Assembly: GCA_949316495.1 (NCBI GenBank)
Contig: OX439005.1
Coordinates: 2,823,001 to 2,887,000 of the forward strand
DNA length: 64,000 bases
Source of the DNA: Amphiduros pacificus
Lineage: Eukaryota; Annelida; Polychaeta; Phyllodocida; Hesionidae
Direction: 5' to 3'
Notes under the pieces: model-generated
What the model saw: only the letters and a program-made list of their open reading frames with translations
Told to the model about the DNA's origin: nothing
The model's database searches: none
Made by a program: the position numbers and the translations under genes
Shown: in pieces, positions 22,848 through 31,377 of the stretch
Numbering within the stretch: position 1 is the first letter of the stretch
Layout of the letters: each line of letters opens with the position of its first letter

Positions 22848-23596
22848 TATAAAAAAATTACGTTGATATTGTAGTAATTGTAATAGTTTCAGTTGTTGTC
22901 GTTGTTGATGTTCTTTTTGTTTTCTTTAAATTCAATTTCTGTGTTTGTTCAATATCAAAAAATTACTTGATATTGTAGTAATTGTAGTAGTTTCAGTTCA
23001 ATTACTATTTGAATTCAATATCAAAAGATTGCGTTGATATTGTAGTAATTGATATTTTGTTCAGTATTTTTTGTATTTCTGTTTCAGCTGCCTTTTTGAC
23101 TCAATATCAAAAGATTTCGTTGATATTGGAGCAGTTGAAGTTTTTGTGTTACTTATCAATCAAAAGATTTCGTTGATTGATAATGTTTTTCCAATTTTGT
23201 TGTTGTTCTTTGTTCTTTTTGTTTTCTTTAAATTCAATTACTATGTTTGTTCAATATCAAAAAATTTCGTTAATATTGTAGTAATTGATATTTTGTTCAG
23301 TTTTTTTTTTTTTTTTTTTGTATTTCTGTTTCAGCTGCCTTTTTGACTCAATATCAAAAGATTTCGTTGATATTGGAGCAGTTGAAGTTTTTGTGTTTCT
23401 TATCAATCAAAAGATTACGTTGATTGATAATGTTGAATTTCCAATCAAAAAATTGCGTTGATTGAAAATCTGCACTTTCTTTTCAGAGAGTTGAGTGATA
23501 TTTTCTTGTTTTCTTTGTTGATTTTCTGTGGACGGCCGGCAGGTAAACTAACCGGTACCTACCAACCCTCCTCACTGATCGAAATTTATACTGAAT
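22848..23596 (-). promoter_or_regulatory. LINE-A 5' leader with nine constant-loop hairpins (copy 1)
   Basis: Inverted repeats at 22844-22871, 22950-22975, 23016-23042, 23102-23128, 23155-23181, 23252-23278, 23349-23375, 23402-23428 and 23442-23464. On the LINE strand the loop is ACG(C/A/T)AAT(C/T)TTT. Stems are CAATATCA/TGATATTG in most, ATCAATCA/TGATTGAT in two and CAATCA/TGATTG in one. The two bases adjoining the loop stay constant while the outer stem changes together on both sides. The leader's far end reads ATTCAGTATAAATTTCGATC and contains a TATA-like string. Confidence 0.75.
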
Positions 23597-24069
23597 AAGC
23601 TACCCTATCTAATTATCACCTTCTGCACTGATTTGATTTGATTTAATTTGATTTGATATGTTGGCCGCTCCACTTTTGTCTCGTGGGCACTCAGAGCTTA
23701 CGCAGCATGGCTATCCAGCTAGAGAGGAGACCCAATACGCACTATCCCCAATCTGTGAATAGCACTCGTGCTGACCGCCCGGTGCAGGCCCCTACACTGG
23801 TGAAAAGCTACCCTATCTAATTATCACCTTCTGCACTGACAACTTTCACCTCAACACTCACTCCTTCCCTTGGGGCCTACAATCCCCAGCGCGCTAAAGG
23901 GCGTCCAATATCCCTATACAGCCTGAGGCGTCCAATATCCTCGTAAGCCCTACCAATCACAACTAGAGGCTAAAAATGTCCTCCACGTGAGTACCTAGTG
24001 ATCTTCAGCACCTTCATATCTACCAGCTGCCTCCTTACCAACTTTTCTAATCCCACCGAGACTACATCC
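23597..24069 (-). mobile_element. R5 retroposon copy 2 with a 32 bp stub of another copy
   Basis: 23597-23628 is an internal piece of the R5 unit (AAGCTACCCTATCTAATTAT) joined to the tail of a fuller copy (23629-24069). The unit proceeds through GGCCGCTCCACTTTTGTCTC, CAGCGCGCTAAAGGGCGTCC and GAGGCGTCCAATATCCTCGT and stops at CGAGACTACATCC. No ORF is visible; the + strand is rich in C and A. Confidence 0.8.
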
Positions 24070-25200
24070 TTTGATTTGATTTGATTTGATATGTTGGCCG
24101 CTCCACTTTTGTCTCGTGGGCACTCAGAGCTTACGCAGCATGGCTATCCAGCTAGAGGGGAGACCCATACGCACTATCCCCAATCTGTGAATAGCACTCG
24201 TGCTGACCGCCCGGTGCAGGCCCCTACACTGATGGAAAGCTACCCTATCTAATTATCACCTTCTGCATTGACAACTTTCACCTCAACACTCACTCCTTCC
24301 CTTGGGGCCTACAATCCCCAGCGCGCTAAAGGGCGTCCAATATCCCTATACAGCCTGAGGCGTCCAATATCCTCGTAAGCCCTACCAATCACAACTAGAG
24401 GCTAAAAATGTCCTCCACGTGAGTACCTAGTGATCTTCAGCACCTTCATATCTACCAGCTGCCTCCTTACCAACTTTTCTAATCCCACCGAGACTACATC
24501 CTAAGTAACCGACATCCCCCACTAAACTATGACTACCACTCCTTTTCTTTCTCCGCCTGAAAAGGACCTACAAGAAATAAAATCATTAGTACCATCATCC
24601 TGTTAACTCTCCAAACCATCTACCTCCAGACACTGGACTGACACCTACAAACACACCTGCAATAACTAAAGATAAAAAGTACCAAAAAAATACCTTACCT
24701 TTCAAGAACTGTAACCAACAAACCAACCTTCCCGCCTACCCGTCACTGCCGTCTTAAGACATCCTTTTCCAGTGTCCAAACACCAACCATCCGCCTTATA
24801 ATAAAACACAGATTAATAAACTTACCCAGAACGTTCTCCTGGACCCTCAAACCACCCCCTTTTCCTGAAATACAAATTACAACGACGAAAAACTCGTGGC
24901 CAACCAACAAGCAACTATATTAATATTCCATATTGAAATATAGTATTATTATTATTATTATTGGTCCCATGTAGGTACCGGCCAAAAAATCCAAAAGTAC
25001 ATATATCATCTGCCAATATGTACTAATAGCCGCACCAAACCTTGATCTACCCATCACTACCAGCACCTATTATCACTGGTTCAAATAATAGGTAAATATA
25101 CTAGTGATCCGGAGCCCGACTCACCTATCTAATCTCTAGTTCCCCCATCCAGAATAACTCACCTCTACCACTACCTACCCCCCTACTCCCCCTTCCAAAG
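24070..25200 (-). mobile_element. R5 retroposon copy 3, longest
   Basis: Same unit, about 1.13 kb, with a tail of TTTGA units at 24070-24090 (+ strand view). Beyond the end of copy 2 it continues through AAGTAACCGACATCCCCCAC, an ATT run near 24945-24961 and AGGTACCGGCCAAAAAATCC. No coding capacity was recognised. Its 5' end abuts the tail of copy 4. Confidence 0.8.
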
Positions 25201-26345
25201 ATTTGATTTGATTTGATTTGATATGTTGGCCGCTCCACTTTTGTCTCGTGGGCACTCAGAGCTTACGCAGCATGGCTATCCAGCTAGAGAGGACCCAATA
25301 CGCACCATCTCCAATCTGTGAATTGCACTCGTGCTGACCACCCGGTGCAGGCCCCTACACTGATGAAAAACTATACTATCTAATTACCACCTTCTGCACT
25401 GTCGACTTTAACCAAAACACTCACTCCTTCCCTTGGGCCTACAATCCCCAGCGCGCTAAAGGGCGTCCAATATCCCTATACAGCCTGAGGCGTCCAATAT
25501 CCTCGTAAGCCCTACCAATCACAACTGTACCCAAAGACATTGGCAAAATAGACTTGAAATCCACTGTTTCTGGAAACAACACACACTGCCCATCATATTG
25601 AAGTTTACCTACTAATTAAACTCGACCTCCGGCGATTGACTGTTGCAGTTCTGACCCGTGCCACTATCTTTCCCAGTCATAATGTCTGTAAATGCAAATC
25701 TAGGGGTAACCTGTAGTGTTTTTTCTAGGGGTAACCTGTAGTGTTTTCCCGATATCACACGTGACAATGTGAAATGACATTCAGAAGAGTCCAAGTGATG
25801 ACATCATGGAAACACAAAGGGAGAATCTTCCTGTGACGTCAGAAGCACCACAACGTTGTTGAGCTTCAGATCGTTGCTGTCACTCCCGTGAATAAACTGA
25901 CCCACTTTCACGTCTTTGCGCAAACTTGTAAACAATGGCGAAATGATGCTGAGATCAAGAAAAGATAAAGAAATATTTTCGAACAAGACTGACATCTTAT
26001 GTTTACATAAAGGGAACATAATTGTTTGATTGTTAGTTGCCGGAAGTCGAGTTCTACTGGAGTCGTGAGTTAAATTGGATGGGCAGTGCGTGATGTTTCT
26101 GGAAACAGTGGACTTCAAGTCTTTTTTGATGATGTCTTTGGGTATACAGGCTAAAAATGTCCTCCACATGAGTACCTAGTGATCTTCAGCACCTTCATAT
26201 CTACCAGCTGCCTCCTTACCAACTTTTCTAATCCCACCGAGACTACATCCTAAGTAACCGACATCCCCCACTAAACTATGACTACCACTCCTTTTCTTTC
26301 TCCAACCGAACCGGACCTACAAGAAATAAAATCATTAGTACCAAA
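25201..26345 (-). mobile_element. R5 retroposon copy 4, split by a TA-target element
   Basis: The unit starts with its tail at 25201 and runs to TACCAATCACAACT near 25527. It resumes at AGGCTAAAAATGTCCTCC (26149) and ends near ATCATTAGTACC (26342). The gap is filled by the inverted-repeat element at 25530-26142. Confidence 0.8.
25530..26142. mobile_element. Non-autonomous DNA transposon with about 65 bp inverted ends and TA duplication
   Basis: A 613 bp element flanked by TA at 25528-25529 and 26143-26144. The left end CCCAAAGACATTGGCAAAAT matches the reverse complement of the right end (CCCAAAGACATCATCAAAAA). Similarity continues through GACTTGAA.TCCACTGTTTC and CACTGCCCATC for about 65 bp with some mismatches. 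TA targets fit the Tc1/mariner superfamily. The interior has GGGGTAACCTGTAGTGTTTT twice and no transposase. Confidence 0.85.
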
Positions 26346-26346
26346 A

Positions 26347-26488
26347 TTTTGATTTGATTTGATATGTTGGCCGCTCTACTTTTGTCTTGTGGGCACTCAA
26401 GGCCTACGCAGCGTAGCTACCCAGCGAGAGAGGAGATCCAATACGCACTACCTCCCCGGACTACCTCCAATCTGTGAGTAGCACACGT
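26347..26488 (-). mobile_element. R5 retroposon copy 5, short and diverged
   Basis: Tail TTTTGATTTGATTTGATATG then GGCCGCTCTACTTTTGTC and GCGTAGCTACCCAGCGAGAG. About 10 percent different from copies 2-4, so older. It ends where the AATATC-rich inverted block begins. Confidence 0.75.
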
Positions 26489-27370
26489 CCATGAAGTTGG
26501 CAGGATATTCTATATTCTATATTGAATATTCTATAAAATTCGTGAAGTTGGCAGGATATTCTATATTGAATATTCTACAAAATTCATGAAGTTGGCAGGA
26601 TATTTCATATTTGATATTCTCCAGGAGAATATTCAACAAAATCGTGAAGTTTGTAGGATATTCAAAATTTTATATTCTCCAGGACATTATCCAACAAAAT
26701 CGTGAAGTTTGTAGGATATTCTATATTTGATATTCTATATTTGATATTCTATATTTGATATTCTATATTTGATATTCTCATGTATTCAAGTTACCGGAAA
26801 GGAATTATCAAATATAGAATATCCTACAAACTTCAAGATTTTGTTGGATATTCTCCTGGAGAATATAATAGAATTAGAGATCTTTATTACGTATTCAGCA
26901 AGTTACTATTTGACTTGTAAATCTGGCAAGAATATAGCATACGATCATCACTTTATAAAATTAATTAATATCAATTGTTATTGGTGGGTATACCCCACTA
27001 TAGCACACATATAATTTACTGACCATATTTTGTTGTTTAATATAATGTCTGATAAAGACCAAAATGCGCGAAATTGATGGTTGTTAGCCCTACCTCCATA
27101 AATCTTTTGGACCCTTTCCTACCCAGCCCGGATAGGTAGAAAAAATAAAAACTCATTTTCAGCCCTATTTTTGAATATACCGCTGATCCCATACATATCG
27201 GAAACAATTATGCCGGTCCCCATTTTTTTTCTAAAGTGTATTTTACTAATATCTACCTCCATAAAATTTTTGGACCCTTTCCTACCCAACGCCGATTAGT
27301 AAAAAAAAAAAAACCCTTATTTCACCCTATTTTCGAATATACCGCTGATCCCCTACATGCAGATTACACA
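26489..27370. repeat. Left inverted block: AATATC sub-repeats plus 165 bp B units
   Basis: 26489-26780 holds sub-repeats of about 48 bp (TGAAGTTGGCAGGATATTCT, TTGATATTCTCCAGGAGAAT). 26803-26868 is the same sequence inverted. AGATCTTTATTACGTATTCA follows at 26878. 27090-27360 holds two units of a B repeat (CCGCTGATCCC, CGGAAACAATTATGCCGG, TTTCCTACCCAGCCCGG). All of these recur in reverse order and orientation at 39150-39970, so the block may be one terminus of a large element. Confidence 0.75.
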
Positions 27371-28023
27371 ACAGGAGTAGGCTTGTATTTAGCTGTGTTT
27401 ATTTCATTTCATTGGGAAGACAATTCACTGTGATCCTACTGAAACTGATTTTCTCATTTTGATTTGGTTAATTTTGAAATAAAAAGGAAGTTTGGCAATC
27501 AGATATGTGAAGGGAGGTGAACAAATTCATATTTTTTAAATGATCAAGTGTGTACTTTACCTCCATTTTTCTCTTAATGTATTTGAAAAATAGAAAATCT
27601 GTTTCACTAGGATCACAGTTGTTTGGAAATCCACTTTATTATGGTCCCTCAATCTGCAGAACTTTTTCCCTTTAACATTTTGACATGGCAAAATAAATTT
27701 TAGAGCAGTGACATATTACAATGCCACTTTTCATGAGTTCAAAAGATATGAAGCTTTCAATATAATCAAAGAAATTCCATTGTGATCTTCAAATAATAAA
27801 TCAGTAATTTTTTTACAAAAATGAATAACATAAAATGTCATTTCATGACTTGAAACTTTTAATGAAAAAGGAACTCTTTTTGACAGTTGAGCATTTTTCC
27901 CGTACTTTTTTTAGAAACATTCCATTTTGGCGTAAAAAGAAAGTAGTTCCCTCAGAAAATCTGCCACCAGAGGACACTCACTACCAACACCCATAAATAC
28001 CCTTAAGAAATAAAAAAAATGTG
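27371..28023. other. AT-rich stretch without recognised feature
   Basis: Lies between the left inverted block and LINE-B copy 1. No ORF of note, no match to the other repeats in the window. Confidence 0.5.
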
Positions 28024-28077
28024 TAATAATAATAATGATAATAAAATTTGTATAGCGCTGATACCAGACAAGTCTGT

Positions 28078-28776
28078 TCATAGCGCTGTGTTCAGGACGT
28101 GCATCCTGAAAAGATGAGTTTTCAGTCTACTCTTAAACGAGGAGACTGAAGTACTAGTCCTAATTTTACTAGGCAGGGAATGCCAGACTCTAGGGCTGAG
28201 AGATGAAAAGGCCCTGTCACCCACTGTCCTCAGCCTGGTCTTAGGAACTTGTAAGTGGGTGCCGTCATTAGATCGTAGACAACGTTCCCCCTGTTTAACT
28301 AGGAGTAGATCACACAAGTAAGGTGGTGCCTTACTGTTTAGGGCCTTCCAGGTCAAGAGAAGGATCTTGAAATCTGTTCTCGCATGCGCTGGGAGCCAGT
28401 GCAGTTCCCGTAGTTTTCCTGAAATGTGATCAAATTTCCTGATTTTTCCTACGACACGTGCTGCAGAGTTTTGGAGGTATTGTAGCTTCCTGGTGTCAGA
28501 TTTAGGAAGACCAGCAAGTAGACCATTACCATAGTCTAGAGTAGAGGTAACAAAGGCATGGGTAAGTGTTACAGCTGTCTTCTCGTCTAGACAATGTCTG
28601 ATGGCCGCCAGGTTCCTAATATGGTAATAGCCTTTCTGGCACATTTTTCTGATCTGGGCCTTCATGTCCATATCAGGGCACCCAACCCTAATAGTGTCTG
28701 GGATACTGCTGCTGGTGGCAGTATTGTACCTGTCAGTACATAACAGCATTTCTTTATTTCCATCATTCTGACACAC
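28078..28776 (-). pseudogene. LINE-B C-terminal fragment, copy 1
   Basis: 232 codons after the reverse transcriptase: QIRKMCQKGYYHIRNLAAIR, LTHAFVTSTLDYGNGLL, NSAARVVGK and FSSLSPRVWHSLPSKIRTS, then FKSRLKTHLF. This is the thumb and C-terminal domain typical of CR1/L2 ORF2 proteins, ending at the natural stop close to the element's 3' hairpin. Confidence 0.85.
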
Positions 28777-28894
28777 TCCTCTAGTTTGTGTCTGCTTATA
28801 TCAGCTTGATGCGGGGAAGTGTGGTCAACAGGGATGTAGATCTGAGTATCATCTGCATAAATGTGATAGCTCAGACCATATTTTGGTTAAGATA

Positions 28895-29563
28895 TCAGAA
28901 AGGGGTGTCATATAAATGGTGAATAGTATAGGACCCAGGACTGATCATGAGCCCTGTGGGACCCCATATTTTATGGACTTGAGACAGGACCTTTGAGTCC
29001 CTACTTTCACACAGTTTCCTGTTATTTAGATATGACCGTATCCAGGAGAGGGCGTGACCCTTGAAATTACATCTAGCCTCCAGTCTATCAAATAGAATTT
29101 GGTGGTCAATGGTGTCAAAGGCAGCAGAGAGGTCAAGTAACAGCAGGATAACTGACTTCTTATTGTCAAGAGCGCACAGGATATCATTTTGCACTTTAAA
29201 CAAAGCAGTTTCAGTACTGTGATATTCTTTGTAGGCTGACTGAAACTTGTCAGTAAGGCCATTCCTTACCAGATGAGTGACCAATTGTTCTGCAACTGCC
29301 CTCTCTGTTAATTTAGAAATATATGTCAGGTTGGAAACAGGTCTATAGTTCTTCTCAACCAGTTCTAGGCCAAGTTTTTTCAGCAGTGTTGTAATGATGG
29401 CTATTTTCATATTTTCAGATAATGCTGATTTCATCAGTGATTTATTTATGATGGAGGTAATTATTGGTAAGAGGTCATCTAAGAGGTCAAGTAGGAACCA
29501 GGTTGGAATAGGATCCAACTCACATGACTTCTTTGCAGACCTCTTGACCAGTTTTGACATCAT
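28895..29563 (-). pseudogene. LINE-B reverse transcriptase fragment, copy 1
   Basis: A 222-codon open piece carrying the fingers and palm start: SCELDPIPTW, KNYRPVSNLTYISKLTERAV and SAYKEYHSTETALFKV, then LDLSAAFDTIDHQILFDRLE. It loses frame before the catalytic YADD block. Compared with the copy at 45072-47085 it lacks the region between SYLNNRK and SIPDTIRVG. Confidence 0.85.
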
Positions 29564-30079
29564 CTTTGGTTAGGGGTGTGAACCTCTCAAGACTTGCTGT
29601 ACTTGGTGCACTTCATTGTTTGCAGTGTCACCTGGTTATCAATGTGAGAACCAGTCTTGTTCATTTTTCTCTCAAGTCCTCTTGAGAGATCTTTCCAGCT
29701 TTAATTGGTCACTCTTCCAAGGTACAGGTTTGTGCTAAGTGACCCTGGCATACTTGATAGGAGCATGTTTATTCATGAGTAATATTGTCATAGTAATCCA
29801 CCATGTCACTCAAGGATAAGTGTTCCCATGTTGAATTTGTACTAGTTAGGGATTTGATGTCATCCCTTAGGGACTGGAGATCTAACCCCTTAAAGTTCCT
29901 GTATCTGATCAATTTCCTGTGGGGTTTTGGGGGTGAGATACCTAGGTATGGCTTAATCATTTTATGATCAGATATATACTCATCCACCAGGTGGCTCTTG
30001 AGAAACTTATTCCCCTTGAAGGTGATGATTAGATCAAGGGTGTTTCCCAGGTTATGGGTTGGTTCATGTACCCATTGGT

Positions 30080-30553
30080 TCATGTCAAATGTAGATAGGA
30101 TGTCATTGAACTTATGACATCAGGTTTATTTGGCTTATTGACATGGAAATTGTAGTCACCTAGGAAGATGACCTCATGACTGAATGACCCATAGTGTGCC
30201 ACCAATGGAGTGAACTCATCATAGTAGGTATACCTTTTCCTGTCAGATGGTTCAGGGCTGTAAATGGTTACAAAGGTGAACTTCTTGCTCTTGATTAGAA
30301 GTGATGCTTCCAGGAGTTCCATTGTCTTAACAACTGGTTGGTTCAAGCTGTTGGTTTCAAAGGGAAGTTCAACAGGATGTAATAAGCCCAGACCTCCGCC
30401 TGAGCGTCCAATGCGAGGGAATGAGTGAAATTTGAGGGAGCCCTCCTCCAGTTCATCTCTGACTTTCTCTCTATTAGTATCTTGTAACCATGTTTCTGTT
30501 ACAAATAGGGTATCCAGGTTATGTTCAGAAAAATAGTCTTTCACAAGTAGCAC
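30080..30553 (-). pseudogene. LINE-B endonuclease fragment, copy 1
   Basis: 157 codons of an APE-type endonuclease: LDTLFVTETWL (catalytic Glu), IGRSGGGLGLL, and EVIFLGDYNFHVNKPNKPD (Asp/Asn motif). A further piece in another frame (29769-30083) has EPTHNLGNTLDLI and ISDHKMI, the C-terminal catalytic His region. Confidence 0.85.
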
Positions 30554-30762
30554 TTTGCCCGAGATGCTCTGGCCATTACATGAGCCAATCAGGAGTTGGT
30601 TGCTATGTTTGCATTATGATGACAGTGTATTGTTCGTGGCGCCACCTCTATCTACATCTACATCTATAAGTTTACTCGGCAAAACCAATTGGCATCCCGC
30701 CGAGAGTGCAAGATTGCACTAAGGGGAGCAGCTGGTACACACCACCTGCTTGTTGCCAACCT

Positions 30763-31377
30763 TTATACTCTGGCAAGGGAGTTTCTGAAGGATGCCGAGC
30801 TACCTGTTTCCAATGTAGTTAAATGAGGGGGAAGGTTGTTCCAGTCAGTCACTGTCCTTGGAAAATAGCTGTATTTATAAGGGTCACAGCTTGTCGCCAT
30901 CTCGATATAGCGATTTCCATGGTTTTTCCTTGTGGGAGCTGATTTCATTTTGACATGTTCTGGAAGTTTCAAAGCTATTTCACCATTTATAGCTTTGTAC
31001 AATAAGACCAGCCTCTGGGTCCTTCTTCTCCCTGCTAGTGAATCCCATTTTAGGTCTTCCAGGATTTTTGTTACAGTGCCTGTTTCTCTCTTCCAGTTTC
31101 CAGCCACAAATCTAGCAGCTCGTCTTTGAACTGATTCTATGCGGTCGGTATCTTTCTTGAGGTAAGGGTCCCACACACTTGATGCATATTCTAAGTGGGG
31201 GCGCACAAGTGTATTGTAGGCAGCCTCCTTGATATTTCCTGGGCACATGTTGAAATTCCTTCTTACAAATCCCAGTACTTGATTTGCTTTGCAAACAATG
31301 TTGTTAATATGTTCATCCCATTTCATATCTGTTTGGAGCTCGACTCCCAGGTAGGGATGATGTTCAACATGTTGCAA
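30763..31377 (-). pseudogene. LINE-A ORF, copy 2, C-terminal remainder in another frame
   Basis: 204 codons continuing the protein after the frameshift: YLGVELQTDMKWDEHINNI, YNTLVRPHLEYASSVWDPYL and RRAARFVAGNWKRETGTVTK, ending TLETGSSASFRNSLARV and a stop. It shows the true C-terminus that copy 1 lacks. Confidence 0.9.

Larger units (their letters stand above)
19541..23596 (-). mobile_element. LINE-A copy 1 (CR1-like, 2A/PHD-containing), 3'-truncated
   Basis: A CR1-group non-LTR retrotransposon in reverse orientation. The 5' leader (22848-23596) carries nine hairpins; a T-rich (+ strand) segment and one long ORF follow. It ends at 19541, about 600 bp short of the 3' end seen in copy 2. Copies 1 and 2 differ at only a few percent of positions or less over 4 kb, so both are recent. 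Confidence 0.95.
28024..30640 (-). mobile_element. LINE-B copy 1 (CR1/L2-like), decayed and 5'-truncated
   Basis: Non-LTR retrotransposon on the - strand. Recognisable pieces run from the endonuclease start (CNGQSISGK, then TLFVTETWL near 30490) through the GDYNFHV motif (about 30150) and the reverse transcriptase (NYRPVSNLTYISKLTERAV, LLLDLSAAFDTIDH). The C-terminal part follows (LDYGNGLLAGLPKSDTRKLQ, about 28500; VWHSLPSKIR). Several frameshifts and stops, and a missing segment around 28780-28900 that removes the FADD/YADD region. The 3' end is a hairpin (28054-28087) and a short AAT run. Confidence 0.93.
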
